A stretch of DNA of 64,000 bases from Streptomyces sp. NBC_00271 (lineage in GTDB: Bacteria; Actinomycetota; Actinomycetes; Streptomycetales; Streptomycetaceae). Made by a program: the position numbers and the translations under genes. The stretch lies in NCBI RefSeq assembly GCF_036178845.1, contig NZ_CP108070.1:3720001-3784000 (forward strand), read 5' to 3'. Below are positions 9,113 through 18,324 of this stretch, piece by piece (positions within the stretch are counted from its first letter, which is position 1; every line of letters begins with the position of its first letter). The notes beneath the pieces are model-generated. The model saw only the letters and a list, made by a program, of their open reading frames with translations, ran no database searches and was not told the origin of the DNA.

Positions 9113-9799
9113 ATGGACATATCCGGGACCCAGCTCAGAGCCGTGCGCGCGGCGCTGTTCACGGCTGTCGTCGTGACGCTCTCCACCGCGTCGCACGTAC
9201 TGCTGTCCCGGGTCCCGCTGCCGCTGGGCACCATGGCGGCGATCGCCGCGGCCGTCTTCGTCATCGCGTACGCGCTGGCGGGCCGCGAGCGCGGCTTCGG
9301 CCGGATCGCCGCCCTGCTCATCCCGCTGGAGCTGACCGCCGACACCGTGTTCACCACGGGCCAGCACGTCTGTTACGGCAGGGCGGGCGGCCCCGTCGCG
9401 GGCCCGCTGCGCTCGGTCGGCTTCGACGTGCTGTGCGGCGGCGGCAGCGTGGGCACCCCGCTGGCCCATGTGACCGGCGGCAGCGGCGACCGTGCCGCCA
9501 CCCTGCTCGCGCAGACCGACCCGGCCGCCGCCTGGCTGCTGCTCGCCGCCCATGTCGGCGTCGGGCTGCTCGCGGCCGCCTGGCTGCGCCGCGGCGACCG
9601 CGCCCTGGACCAGCTGCTGCGCGCGGTGGCCGCGGCCACCTTCCGGCCCCTGCTGATCGCGGTCGCCGCGGTGACCGTACGGCTCGCCCCGGTACGCCGG
9701 CTGCCGCGCCCCGCGCGCCGGAGCACGGGCGCCCGCACCCGCCTGTTCGTGCACTCCCTGGGACGGCGTGGACCGCCGCTCTCGGCCGCTTTCGCCTGA
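9113..9799 (+). CDS. Hypothetical membrane protein, 228 residues
   Basis: I do not recognise the family. The N-terminal part has two hydrophobic stretches (about residues 12-30 and 38-58), then an amphipathic region with two cysteines, then further hydrophobic stretches around 135-155 and 175-190, ending in an Arg-rich basic tail that is probably cytoplasmic. Codon use is typical of the neighbourhood. It lies between the DUF2252 gene and a thioredoxin-fold gene on the same strand, 94 nt before the latter. The two cysteines and the thioredoxin-fold neighbour could hint at a redox link, which is speculation. Confidence 0.7.
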   Translation: MDISGTQLRAVRAALFTAVVVTLSTASHVLLSRVPLPLGTMAAIAAAVFVIAYALAGRERGFGRIAALLIPLELTADTVFTTGQHVCYGRAGGPVAGPLRSVGFDVLCGGGSVGTPLAHVTGGSGDRAATLLAQTDPAAAWLLLAAHVGVGLLAAAWLRRGDRALDQLLRAVAAATFRPLLIAVAAVTVRLAPVRRLPRPARRSTGARTRLFVHSLGRRGPPLSAAFA

Positions 9800-9893
9800 G
9801 CCCTCGCTTCTGCGCGACAGCCCTTGAGCACCAGCGGTCCCCCATACGTATTCCGCGTACGACGTGTGCGCGTCCCCCTTGGAGATCACCAAC

Positions 9894-10703
9894 ATGAGCA
9901 AGCGAAACAGCCAGGCGTCGAAGACGGCGGCCCGGGAGAAGCTGCGCCTCGAGCGCGAGCGCCAGGCCAAGCGCGACAAGGTCAAGCGCCAGGCCATCGT
10001 GGCCGGCTCCATCGTCGCCGTCCTCGCGATAGCCGGCGGCGTCGGCTACGCGGTCGTGCAGAACAACAAGCCGAGCTACTGGGCGGGCCTGAAGGACGCC
10101 AAGGTCGTCGCCCCGGCCAACACCACCGGCACCAAGGGCACCACCGTCGTCATCGGCAAGAGCACCGCCAAGAAGACCCTCAAGGTCTACGAGGACCCGC
10201 GCTGCCCGGTCTGCGCCCAGTTCGAGCAGACCGTCGGCTCGACCGTGAAGAAGGACATCGACGACGGCAAGTTCAAGTTCCAGTACGTCGGCGCCACGTT
10301 CATCGACGACAAGGACAACGGCCAGGGCTCCAAGAACGCGCTGAGCGCCCTGGGCGCCGCGCTGAACGTCAGCTCCGAGGCGTTCCTCGAGTACAAGACC
10401 GCGCTGTACTCGACGAAGTGGCACCCGGACGAGACGACCGACAAGTTCAAGGACGACGCCTACCTCCTCAAGGCCGCAGACACCGTTCCCGCGCTGAAGG
10501 GCAACACCGCGTTCCAGAACGCGGTGAAGAAGGGCACCTACGACGCCTGGGCGATGGCCATGTCGAAGACCTTCGACGACAACAAGGAGGGCGTGACCGG
10601 CACCCCGGGCTTCGTCATGGACGGCAAGCAGCTCAACGGCGGCACCCCGCTCCTGACGGTGGCCGACTTCGACAAGGTGGTGGACGCGGCTCTCAAGGGC
10701 TGA
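9894..10703 (+). CDS. DsbA/thioredoxin-fold membrane-anchored oxidoreductase
   Basis: 269 residues. A Lys/Arg-rich cytoplasmic N-terminus of about 35 residues precedes a single hydrophobic anchor (about 36-58), so the rest is outside the membrane. The thioredoxin-fold domain begins with KVYEDPRCPVCAQFEQ, a CxxC active site (CPVC), and has the cis-Pro-like GTPGFVMDG near the C-terminus, as in DsbA-family proteins (DSBA_2/thioredoxin_4). Likely role: thiol-disulfide exchange in exported proteins. The ATG at 9894 is preceded by GGAG. In-frame sequence from 9864 is open but has no ribosome site. A hairpin follows the stop. Confidence 0.88.
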   Translation: MSKRNSQASKTAAREKLRLERERQAKRDKVKRQAIVAGSIVAVLAIAGGVGYAVVQNNKPSYWAGLKDAKVVAPANTTGTKGTTVVIGKSTAKKTLKVYEDPRCPVCAQFEQTVGSTVKKDIDDGKFKFQYVGATFIDDKDNGQGSKNALSALGAALNVSSEAFLEYKTALYSTKWHPDETTDKFKDDAYLLKAADTVPALKGNTAFQNAVKKGTYDAWAMAMSKTFDDNKEGVTGTPGFVMDGKQLNGGTPLLTVADFDKVVDAALKG

Positions 10704-10732
10704 CGCCGACGGGGAATTCGGCCTCCGCGTGA

Positions 10733-10765
10733 AGAGCGGGCGAACTTTCGAGGTTCGCCCGCTCT
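10733..10765 (+). terminator. 13-bp perfect hairpin between dsbA-like gene and phoD
   Basis: Arms 10733..10745 and 10753..10765 are exact reverse complements with a 7-nt loop. It lies 29 nt after the upstream stop and 30 nt before the phoD start, so it may act as terminator and also overlap the phoD promoter. The GTTCGCC arms resemble the GTTCACC unit of PhoP-binding PHO boxes, but the 11-nt direct repeat is poor. Confidence 0.7.
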
Positions 10766-10795
10766 CGCGCGTACCGATCAGTAACCTGTTCGGTC

Positions 10796-12466
10796 GTGAC
10801 CAGTCGATACAGATCATCCGAGGCGTTCCAGGGACTCAACTCTCCCTCGCCGCGCCGCCGTACGGTCGTCAAGGCCGCGGCGGCGACCGCTGTCCTGGCC
10901 GGCCCGCTCGCCGCCGCCCTGCCGGCCCGCGCCGCCGCGGACGCCCCCGCCTTCCTGCACGGCATCGCCTCCGGCGACCCGCTCCCGGACGGCATCCTGC
11001 TGTGGACCCGGGTGACGCCCACCCCCGCGGCGATACCCGGCTCCGGCGTCGGCCCCGACACCGAAGTCAGCTGGACCGTCGCCAAGGACAAGGCGTTCAC
11101 CACGATCGTCTCCAAGGGCTCCCTCACCGCGACGGCCGCGTCCGACCACACCGTGAAGGCGGACATCCGCGGCCTGGAACCGGCCACGGACTACTGGTTC
11201 CGCTTCTCCGCGGGCGGCACCGACTCGCCCGTCGCCCGCACCCGCACCGCCCCGGCCGCCAATGCCGCCGTGGCGGGCCTGCGCTTCGGCGTCGTCACCT
11301 GCGCCAACTGGGAGGCGGGCTACTTCTCGTCGTACCGCCATCTCGCGGCCCGGAACGACCTGGACGCCTGGCTGCATCTCGGGGACTACATCTACGAGTA
11401 CAAGTCCGGCGAGTACGCGGCGCGCGGCACGGTCGTCCGGCCGCACTCCCCCGCTAACGAGATCATCACCCTCGCCGACTACCGCACCCGGCACGGCAAG
11501 TACAAGACCGACCCGGACCTCCAGGCCCTGCACCACAAGGCGCCGGTCGTGGCGATCTGGGACGACCACGAGTTCGCCGACAACGCCTGGTCGGGCGGCG
11601 CGGTCAACCACACCGAGGGCGCCGAGGGCACCTGGACGGCACGTCAGGCCGCCGCGAAGCAGGCCTACTTCGAGTGGATGCCGGTACGTCCGGCGATCGA
11701 GGGCACCACCTACCGCCGGCTGCGCTTCGGCAAGCTCGCCGACCTCTCCCTGCTCGACCTGCGGTCCTTCCGTTCCCAGCAGGCGTCCACGGCCAGCGGC
11801 ACGGTCGACGACCCCGACCGTACGATCACGGGCCGGGCCCAGCTCGACTGGCTGAAGGCCGGACTGAAGGCGTCCGACACCACCTGGCGGCTGGTCGGCA
11901 ACTCGGTGATGATCGCGCCGTTCGTCATCGGCTCGCTCACCGCCGACCTGCTCAAGCCGCTCGCCAAGCTGCTGGACCTGCCGCAGAACGGCATCGGCGT
12001 CAACACCGACCAGTGGGACGGCTACACCGACGACCGCCGTGAACTCCTCGCCCATCTGCGCTCGAACGCGATCGGCAACACGGTGTTCCTCACCGGCGAC
12101 ATCCACATGTCCTGGGCCAACGACGTGCCGGTGGACGCCGGGACGTACCCGCTGTCCGCGTCGGCCGCCACCGAGTTCGTGATCACCTCGGTGACCTCGG
12201 ACAACCTCGACGACATCGTGAAGGTCCCCGAGGGCACGGTCTCCGCGATTGCCGCCCCGCTCATCCAGATCGCCAACCGGCACGTCCATTGGGTCGACAC
12301 CGACCGCCACGGATACGGCGTCCTGGACATCACCGCCGACCGCGCGCAGATGGACTACTACGTCCTGTCCGACCGCACGAACGCCAACGCGACCTCGTCC
12401 TGGGCTCGTTCGTACCGCACGCGCACCGGCACCCAGAAGGTCGAGCGCACCTACGACCCGGTATAG
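10796..12466 (+). CDS. phoD: Secreted alkaline phosphatase/phosphodiesterase, PhoD family
   Basis: 556 residues. A twin-arginine signal near residues 20-30 (RRRTVVK followed by a hydrophobic Ala-rich stretch and ALPARA before the mature part) marks Tat export, as expected for PhoD. The N-terminal beta-sandwich ([10 protein letters not shown]) precedes the metallophosphatase domain with [10 protein letters not shown], the [10 protein letters not shown] motif and TGDIHMSW, which carry the Ca/Fe ligands of the family. It releases phosphate from extracellular phosphomonoesters and diesters. Start is the GTG at 10796. In Streptomyces phoD is normally PhoP-controlled; the putative box is not convincing here. 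Confidence 0.94.
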   Translation: MTSRYRSSEAFQGLNSPSPRRRTVVKAAAATAVLAGPLAAALPARAAADAPAFLHGIASGDPLPDGILLWTRVTPTPAAIPGSGVGPDTEVSWTVAKDKAFTTIVSKGSLTATAASDHTVKADIRGLEPATDYWFRFSAGGTDSPVARTRTAPAANAAVAGLRFGVVTCANWEAGYFSSYRHLAARNDLDAWLHLGDYIYEYKSGEYAARGTVVRPHSPANEIITLADYRTRHGKYKTDPDLQALHHKAPVVAIWDDHEFADNAWSGGAVNHTEGAEGTWTARQAAAKQAYFEWMPVRPAIEGTTYRRLRFGKLADLSLLDLRSFRSQQASTASGTVDDPDRTITGRAQLDWLKAGLKASDTTWRLVGNSVMIAPFVIGSLTADLLKPLAKLLDLPQNGIGVNTDQWDGYTDDRRELLAHLRSNAIGNTVFLTGDIHMSWANDVPVDAGTYPLSASAATEFVITSVTSDNLDDIVKVPEGTVSAIAAPLIQIANRHVHWVDTDRHGYGVLDITADRAQMDYYVLSDRTNANATSSWARSYRTRTGTQKVERTYDPV

Positions 12467-12563
12467 AAATCAATTCCGGGCGTGGGAAAGATCTTGATAG
12501 CGTCGGGCGCGTTATCTGATCGTCATACCGACGGCCTGTCAGTTCGCTCACGATTGGAGTCAC

Positions 12564-12917
12564 ATGGCCACCCCCCAAAGTGTCCTGACGAAGACCGCAG
12601 TGCTCGGCGCCGCCCTGGCCCTCGCCGGACTCACCGCCACATCCGCCGAGGCGCAGGAAGCCACGGCGGCAGCGGCACCGGCGTTCGTCAACCTGACCAC
12701 GGCGGAAAGCTCTCCCATATACGCCCAGCCCACTTCCTCGTCGACGAGGTACCACACGGAGCCGCGGGGCACGACCCTGCGGATCCAGTGCTCGACCACC
12801 AAGACCCCCTCGGGGGAACGGTGGTTCAGGATCTACGACTCCCAGCCGACGGCCTGGGTGTGGTCCGGTCACTTCCCGTCGCAGGTGCACCCGCCCAAGG
12901 AGTGCTTCCCGGGCTAG
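12564..12917 (+). CDS. Small secreted protein, SH3-like, unknown function
   Basis: 117 residues with a clear Sec signal peptide: a short Lys-containing start, a hydrophobic Ala/Leu core and a cleavage motif SAEA before residue 31. The mature part is about 85 residues, contains two cysteines (near positions 80 and 114) that could form a disulfide, and short strands such as SPIYAQP and GERWFRIYD resembling bacterial SH3 domains. A GGAG lies 7 nt upstream of the ATG. It is separate from phoD (97-nt gap) and followed by a strong terminator. Binding to cell wall is a reasonable but unproven guess. Confidence 0.8.
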   Translation: MATPQSVLTKTAVLGAALALAGLTATSAEAQEATAAAAPAFVNLTTAESSPIYAQPTSSSTRYHTEPRGTTLRIQCSTTKTPSGERWFRIYDSQPTAWVWSGHFPSQVHPPKECFPG

Positions 12918-12964
12918 GGTCTGCGACGTTCCACGACGCCGGTAGTCGCAGTTGACCGAGGTTG

Positions 12965-13011
12965 AACAGACAGGCCCGGGTCATCCAACAGATGGCCCGG
13001 GCCCGTCTGTT
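12965..13011. terminator. 20-bp hairpin between convergent genes
   Basis: Arms 12965..12984 and 12992..13011 pair along 20 bp (two G-U type positions) with a 7-nt loop. Located between the secreted-protein gene (plus) and the hydrolase gene (minus), so it probably works in both directions. Confidence 0.85.
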
Positions 13012-13041
13012 GGAAGCCTGTCGCCCCGGCGCGGCGGAGCG

Positions 13042-13611
13042 CTACAGCGAGTCAAGGAAGCCGAGCGCCACCCGCCAGGTGGCCTCGGCGGCCTCCTCGT
13101 CGTAGTCGGGCAGGTCGGGGTCGGTGTAAAGGTGCCCGGCACCCGCGTACCGGTAGATCTCCACGTCCGCCCCCGCCCGCTGCATCTGCAGGTACCAGGC
13201 GCTCAGCCAGTCGTCCGTCTCGAACGGGTCCGGCTCCGCGACGTGCAGCTGGACCGGCAGCTCGTCCACCGACGCGCTCTCGGCGATGTCCGACGTGCCG
13301 TGCAGGAGCAGCAGCCCAAGGGCCTTCTCGTCGCCGAGCGCCAGGGTCTGCGCGATGGAGGCGCCGAGCGAGAACCCCGCGTACACCAGGCCGCGCTCGG
13401 AGTAGGGAGCGGCGGCCAGGACGGCGCGTCTGAGCAGCTCCTCCTTGCCGATCCCGTCGTTGAAGGCCATGCCCTCCTCCACGGTCTCGAAGGTGCGGCC
13501 CTCGAAGAGGTCCGGCGTCCACACCTCGTGCCCCGCGGCACGCAGCCGGTCGGCCGCCGCGCGCACCGCGGGCCGGGGCCCGTAGGTCGAGTGAAAGAGC
13601 ATGATGTTCAT
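13042..13611 (-). CDS. Dienelactone hydrolase-like alpha/beta hydrolase
   Basis: 189 residues, soluble, small single-domain alpha/beta-hydrolase fold. The nucleophile elbow reads GFSLGAS with serine at residue 81 where classical dienelactone hydrolase has cysteine. The base lies in YAGAGHLYTDP near the end and the acid is probably in the AEPDPFE loop. Substrate is unknown; such enzymes act on esters or lactones. The ATG at 13611 is chosen because the fold starts at MNIMLFHS; an in-frame ATG at 13620 is an alternative. Divergent from the MscS gene 99 nt away. Confidence 0.85.
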   Translation of the reverse strand: MNIMLFHSTYGPRPAVRAAADRLRAAGHEVWTPDLFEGRTFETVEEGMAFNDGIGKEELLRRAVLAAAPYSERGLVYAGFSLGASIAQTLALGDEKALGLLLLHGTSDIAESASVDELPVQLHVAEPDPFETDDWLSAWYLQMQRAGADVEIYRYAGAGHLYTDPDLPDYDEEAAEATWRVALGFLDSL

Positions 13612-13710
13612 GCGCCCCATGGTGCCAGCCAGGACTGACAGCCCCGGATCGAGGCCCGGGGACCAGGGCGACATGTTCAGGGCGGCCCCAAGCCGGTTAC
13701 GGTCTCAGGC

Positions 13711-14862
13711 ATGGAGAACGTACTGCGTCCCCTGATCGTCGTCGGTGGCTCGGTCGTGCTCACGCTGCTCATCGGATGGGCCGTGGATCGCGTACTGCGC
13801 AAGGCCGACGCCCGACACCAAGAGACCTCCCTGTGGGGCCTGCTGCGCCGCGCACGGGTCCCCTTCCAGCTCGTGCTGTTCGCCGCCCTGCTACGTGGCT
13901 CGTACGACCAGGCGAAGCTGCTCGTGGAACACCGGGTCGGCGTCGGCCGCACCCTGACCCTGATCCTCATCGGGTCCGCCGCGTGGCTCGTGATCCGCAT
14001 CGCGACGGCGATCGTCGAGACCTCCTACACCCGCTATGCGAACGCCCACCGCGACCCGGCGCGGGTCCGCCGGGTGCGCACGCAAGTGACGCTGATCCAA
14101 CGGGTGGTGTCCGCGATCGTCGCCGTGGTGGCCGTCGCCTCGATGCTGCTCACCTTCCCCGCGATGCGCGCGGCCGGTGCCTCGCTGCTGGCCTCGGCCG
14201 GCATCCTCGGCATCGTCGCCGGTGTCGCCGCCCAGTCCACGCTGGCGAATCTCTTCGCCGGGCTGCAGATCGCCTTCGGCGACATGGTGCGCCTCGGTGA
14301 CACGGTCGTGGTGGACGGCGAGTGGGGCACCGTCGAGGAGATCACACTGACGTTCCTGACGGTACGCACGTGGGACGAGCGCCGGATCACGATGCCGGTC
14401 TCGTACTTCACGTCCAAGCCCTTCGAGAACTGGTCCCGCGGCACCCCCCAGATGACCGGCATCGTCTTCTTCCACGTCGATCACTCGGCACCCGTCGAGG
14501 CGATGCGCGAGCAGCTCCGCGACATCCTGCGTGAGTGCCCGGCCTGGGACGGCCGCGACTACGGCCTCGCCGTCACCGACTCCACCCCCAACACCATGCA
14601 GGTGCGCGCCCTGGTGACCGCGAAGGACGCGGACGACATCTGGACGGTACGGGTCACGGTGCGCGAGCGCATGATCCGCTGGCTCACCGACGTACACCCC
14701 TACGCCCTCCCCCGCGTCAACACGGCCGAGGCGATCCTGCCCCTGAGCTGGCCCAACGGCCGCCCCCACCGCCCGGACCACGACGACACCGACGGCGCGA
14801 TATCCGCCCCCACGACCCCCTACACCCCCGACCCCCCACGAACAGGCCCAGGCCGAAGCTGA
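13711..14862 (+). CDS. MscS-family mechanosensitive ion channel
   Basis: 383 residues. Four hydrophobic segments (about 8-25, 50-65, 83-100 and 128-150) lead into the pore helix and beta domain typical of MscS: a Gly/Ala-rich TM3 region (GILGIVAGVAAQSTLANLF) then GDMVRLGDTVVVDGEWGTVEEI. A C-terminal cytoplasmic domain follows and ends in a disordered Pro/Asp/Thr-rich tail. Function: release of solutes on hypo-osmotic shock, at the cytoplasmic membrane. Single gene, flanked by a divergent hydrolase gene and a convergent antiporter gene. Confidence 0.92.
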   Translation: MENVLRPLIVVGGSVVLTLLIGWAVDRVLRKADARHQETSLWGLLRRARVPFQLVLFAALLRGSYDQAKLLVEHRVGVGRTLTLILIGSAAWLVIRIATAIVETSYTRYANAHRDPARVRRVRTQVTLIQRVVSAIVAVVAVASMLLTFPAMRAAGASLLASAGILGIVAGVAAQSTLANLFAGLQIAFGDMVRLGDTVVVDGEWGTVEEITLTFLTVRTWDERRITMPVSYFTSKPFENWSRGTPQMTGIVFFHVDHSAPVEAMREQLRDILRECPAWDGRDYGLAVTDSTPNTMQVRALVTAKDADDIWTVRVTVRERMIRWLTDVHPYALPRVNTAEAILPLSWPNGRPHRPDHDDTDGAISAPTTPYTPDPPRTGPGRS

Positions 14863-14910
14863 CCCCCCGGGCCCCACCCCGCACCGCCCGCAGGCCGCGC
14901 AGAGTATCCG

Positions 14911-14943
14911 TATGTCTCTATGTCTCTTGTCTCTATGTCTCTC
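14911..14943. repeat. Short pyrimidine-rich repeat TATGTCTC/TGTCTC
   Basis: Four tandem, slightly irregular units of TNTGTCTC type run through 14911..14943 between the convergent MscS and antiporter genes. The strand asymmetry (almost no G or A beyond the unit) is striking against the GC-rich surroundings. Possibly a slippage-prone microsatellite. Confidence 0.75.
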
Positions 14944-15032
14944 CCACAGTCGCCGACGGCGCATCACCCCCACAGGCGACCGTCACTTGTCGGCGGGGGG
15001 GAAACCAGCGGTGCGCGGGCGGGAGAACACCC

Positions 15033-16619
15033 TCAACGCAAACTGCGTACGTCCAGGTGCCGCAGCACCCGGTCCACGATCTCCGGATCCGCCCCCGGCT
15101 CACTCCGCGCCGACAACACCTCATGCCGCGCCGCGCTCAACATCTCCCCCTGAATCCGCCGCAACCGCTTCACCCGTCGAGCCCGCTGCTCATGCGCCTC
15201 CCTCCGCTCCTCGTCCCCCAGATCCGGACTGATCCGCATTCCGATGTCGAAGGCCCGCCGAATCAGCTGCTCGGACAACTCCTCCGGCAGCTCCTCCACC
15301 TCCTCGATCTCCTTGAGCCTCCGCTTCGCCGCCTTCGCCGCCCGAACCGCCAGCTCCTTCTCGAACGCCTTCTCGACATCCTCATCGGCCCGCACCCCGA
15401 GCCTGCGCACCAGCCACGGCAGCGTGAGCCCCTGGATCACCAGCGTGGCCATGATCACCCCGAACGCGATGAAGATGATCTCGTCCCGGTCGGGAAACGG
15501 CGAGCCGTCGTCCATCTTCAGCGGAATGGCGAGCGCGAGTGCCACGGACGCGACTCCCCGCATCCCCGACCACCACATGATCACGGTCTCCCGCCACGAG
15601 GTCGGAATCTCCTCGTCGTAGTCCCGTTTCGCATGAAGCCGTTTCGTCAGCCACGTCGCCGGCATCAGATACGCCAGCCGTACGAACACCACGACGGCGA
15701 CGATCGCGGCGGCCCAGCCCAGCATCTCGCCCCACCGCCCCGACGCCGTCCTGATCGCGTTGTGCAGCTCGAGCCCGATCAGCCCGAAGGCGACCCCGGT
15801 GACCAGCGTGTCCACCACGTCCCAGAACGTGTACCCGGCGAGCCGCGTCATGACGTCGTCGGCATCGGTGGCGTACTCCGCGAGGAACAGCGCGGTGGTG
15901 AGCACGGCGAGCACCCCCGACCCGTGCAGCTCCTCCGCCAGGACGTACGACGCGAAGGGCACCAGCAGCGTCATCCCGATCTGCAGCGTGGCGTCACCGA
16001 GCAGCGACATCAGCTTGTTCGCCGCCCACCCCAGCGCCAGCCCGATGGCGACCGCGACCACGGCGGACAGCACGAGATCGAGCCCGGCCCGCCACGGCGA
16101 GAAGGTGCCGCTCACGGCGGCGGCGATCGCGACGTGGTAGAGCACGATGGCCGTCACGTCGTTGAAGAGCCCCTCGCCCTCCAGGATCGACACCAGTCGG
16201 CGGGGCAGGCCGAGTTGCCCCGCGACGGCCGTCGCGGCGACCGGGTCAGGCGGCGCCACCAGCGCCCCCAGGGCGACCGCGGCGGCGATCGGCAGCCCCG
16301 GCACGATGGCGCTGGCGACAAAAGCCACGGCCGCCGTGGTGACGAACACCAGCGCCACGGCGAGCAGGAAGATCGGCCGTTTGTTGGCGGTGAACTGTCT
16401 CCACGAGGTGCGTCGCACCGAGGCGTACAGCAGCGGAGGCAGCAGCAGGGGCAGGATCAGGTCCGGCGGGACGTCCACGTTGGGCACGAAGTCCAGCACG
16501 GCCAGCACGATCCCGAAGAGCGTCATCAGGACGGGCGCCGGCAGCCCGAACCGGTCCCCCACCGGGACACTCACCACGGCCCCGAGCAACAGCACGAACA
16601 ACAGGGCCAACTGATCCAC
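15033..16619 (-). CDS. Na+/H+ antiporter, CPA1/NhaP family
   Basis: 528 residues. About twelve hydrophobic segments span residues 5-410; the ion-binding region is seen in ALVAPPDPVAATAV and EGEGLFNDVTAIVLYH, the latter holding the ND pair characteristic of electroneutral CPA1 exchangers. A hydrophilic C-terminal domain of about 110 residues, rich in Glu, Arg and Lys, is predicted cytoplasmic and helical, as in regulators of antiport. Role: pH and sodium homeostasis at the membrane. GTG start with GGAG about 8 nt upstream. Stands alone between the MscS and GNAT genes. Confidence 0.93.
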   Translation of the reverse strand: MDQLALLFVLLLGAVVSVPVGDRFGLPAPVLMTLFGIVLAVLDFVPNVDVPPDLILPLLLPPLLYASVRRTSWRQFTANKRPIFLLAVALVFVTTAAVAFVASAIVPGLPIAAAVALGALVAPPDPVAATAVAGQLGLPRRLVSILEGEGLFNDVTAIVLYHVAIAAAVSGTFSPWRAGLDLVLSAVVAVAIGLALGWAANKLMSLLGDATLQIGMTLLVPFASYVLAEELHGSGVLAVLTTALFLAEYATDADDVMTRLAGYTFWDVVDTLVTGVAFGLIGLELHNAIRTASGRWGEMLGWAAAIVAVVVFVRLAYLMPATWLTKRLHAKRDYDEEIPTSWRETVIMWWSGMRGVASVALALAIPLKMDDGSPFPDRDEIIFIAFGVIMATLVIQGLTLPWLVRRLGVRADEDVEKAFEKELAVRAAKAAKRRLKEIEEVEELPEELSEQLIRRAFDIGMRISPDLGDEERREAHEQRARRVKRLRRIQGEMLSAARHEVLSARSEPGADPEIVDRVLRHLDVRSLR

Positions 16620-16727
16620 GGTCAGCGCTCCGGCACGGTCTAGGCGATCAAGGAAGAGCCAGACCTCAAGCGTGCCACGCGCCTACGACAATGCCCTCCC
16701 GGCAACCCACGTGCGACGAACCCCGTC

Positions 16728-17216
16728 TCACAGAGCCTTGCGCATCGACCGGTGGTCGATCCCGGCGTCGAGGAACTCCTCGCCGTACGCCACGTACCCG
16801 AGCCGCTCGTAAAACCCCATCGCCTGTGTCTGCGCGTGCAGGTCCACCGCGGCGAGCCCACGCGCGCGTGCCGCGTCCTCGATGGCCCGTACGAGGGCCA
16901 CGCCGACGCCGAGCCCGCGCGCCGCCTTCGTCACGGCGAGCCGGCCGAGCGAGCCGACCGTCAGGTCGCCGTCGGTCTTCGCGGCGGCTTCCGGGCCGTA
17001 CAGGAGTCGCCCGGTGCCCAGCGGCACCCCGTCCTCGCGGATAGCCAGCACATGCAGGGCACCGGCGTCGTACGCGTCGTACTCGATGTCCTCGGGGACG
17101 CCCTGTTCGCCCACGAAGACCTCCTTGCGCACCGCGAAGCACGCCTCACGGTCCGCGGCGTCCTCGGCCACCCGCACCACGTAGGACCCGCTCCGCGCCC
17201 CGTCCGAGCCGCTCAC
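16728..17216 (-). CDS. GNAT family N-acetyltransferase
   Basis: 162 residues forming one GNAT fold. The acetyl-CoA pyrophosphate loop is seen in [16 protein letters not shown] (R/Q-x-x-G-x-G/A pattern), preceded by the LGRLAVTKA strand, and the C-terminal [14 protein letters not shown] strand-helix element is typical of the ElaA/YjdJ-like branch. Substrate unknown. The GTG start (17216) overlaps the rluD stop by 4 nt (GTGA), so its translation is coupled to rluD. A 108-nt gap to the antiporter gene follows. Confidence 0.9.
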   Translation of the reverse strand: MSGSDGARSGSYVVRVAEDAADREACFAVRKEVFVGEQGVPEDIEYDAYDAGALHVLAIREDGVPLGTGRLLYGPEAAAKTDGDLTVGSLGRLAVTKAARGLGVGVALVRAIEDAARARGLAAVDLHAQTQAMGFYERLGYVAYGEEFLDAGIDHRSMRKAL

Positions 17217-18157
17217 GCGTAGCTCTCCTCACGCACCTTGTCGAGCGCCTTCTGCAGGTCCTCGGGATAGTCGCTCTCGAACTCCGCCCACTGCCCGTCC
17301 CCGGGGTGCTCGAAGCCGAGCCGCACCGCGTGCAGCCACTGCCGGGTCAGACCGAGCCGCTTGGCGATCGTCGGGTCCGCGCCGTAGGTCAGGTCCCCCA
17401 CGCAGGGGTGGCGGTGGGCCGCCATGTGGACACGGATCTGATGGGTGCGGCCGGTCTCCAGCTTGATGTCGAGCAGGCTGGCCGCCCGGAAGGCCTCGAT
17501 CAGGTCGTAGTGCGTGACGGACGGCTTGCCCTCGGCCGTCACCGCCCACTTGTAGTCGTGGTTCGGGTGCCGGCCGATGGGTGCGTCGATGGTGCCGCTC
17601 ATCGGGTCGGGGTGCCCCTGGACCAGCGCGTTGTACCGCTTGTCGACCGTGCGTTCCTTGAACTGCCGCTTCAGCGAGGTGTACGCGCGCTCCGACTTGG
17701 CCACGACCATCAGCCCGGAGGTGCCGACGTCCAGCCGGTGCACGATGCCCTGCCGCTCGGCGGCACCCGAGGTCGAGATCCGGTACCCGGCCGCCGCGAG
17801 GCCGCCGATCACCGTCGGACCGCTCCAGCCGGGGCTCGGGTGCGCGGCCACACCGACCGGCTTGATGATCACGACGATGTCGTCGTCGTCGTGCACGATC
17901 TCCATGCCCTCGACGGGCTCGGCGACGATCTGCACGGGGGCGGGAGCCTGCGGCATCTCCACTTCCAGCCAGGCGCCGCCGTGCACCCGCTCGGACTTTC
18001 CGACCACCGAGCCGTCGACCGTGACCTTCCCCGCCGCGGCAAGCTCGGCGGCCTTCGTGCGGGAGAAGCCGAACATACGGGAGATGGCGGCGTCGACGCG
18101 CTCGCCCTCCAGGCCGTCGGGCACGGGCAGGTTGCGGATCTCGGGAATGGTGCTCAC
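17213..18157 (-). CDS. rluD: 23S rRNA pseudouridine synthase, RluD-like
   Basis: 314 residues. An N-terminal S4 RNA-binding domain (about residues 15-75) is followed by the RluA-family catalytic core with [18 protein letters not shown], whose Asp is the catalytic residue, and the [14 protein letters not shown] motif. Converts uridine to pseudouridine in large-subunit rRNA; exact sites are assumed from the family. GTG start. Order lspA-rluD-GNAT on one strand is conserved in actinobacteria and here lspA ends 153 nt upstream. Confidence 0.94.
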   Translation of the reverse strand: MSTIPEIRNLPVPDGLEGERVDAAISRMFGFSRTKAAELAAAGKVTVDGSVVGKSERVHGGAWLEVEMPQAPAPVQIVAEPVEGMEIVHDDDDIVVIIKPVGVAAHPSPGWSGPTVIGGLAAAGYRISTSGAAERQGIVHRLDVGTSGLMVVAKSERAYTSLKRQFKERTVDKRYNALVQGHPDPMSGTIDAPIGRHPNHDYKWAVTAEGKPSVTHYDLIEAFRAASLLDIKLETGRTHQIRVHMAAHRHPCVGDLTYGADPTIAKRLGLTRQWLHAVRLGFEHPGDGQWAEFESDYPEDLQKALDKVREESYA

Positions 18158-18270
18158 CCGTCGAGTATGCCGGACGGGTCGGACACCGCCGGACCATCGC
18201 CCGAACAGCAGTGCCCGTGGACCTGCCCCCAGACGTCCTTCCGGACGTCCCGTACGCCACTCAGTGCGGG

Positions 18271-18324
18271 CCGATCAGCCCTGATGGACCAATCAGTCCT
18301 TGTGGACCGATCAGTCCTTGTGAA
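18271..18324. repeat. Three 18-bp tandem repeats across the lspA stop
   Basis: Copies at 18271..18288, 18289..18306 and 18307..18324 share CC(G/A)ATCAG(C/T)CCTNNTGGA. The lspA stop codon lies inside the third copy (18311..18313), so the array forms the end of the gene and the start of its 3' flank. Confidence 0.85.

Noticed and set aside
14535..16643. Open frame of 702 residues on plus strand across the MscS end and antiporter gene
   Set aside because: Arg/Pro/His-rich shadow of the antiporter coding strand, without family similarity.
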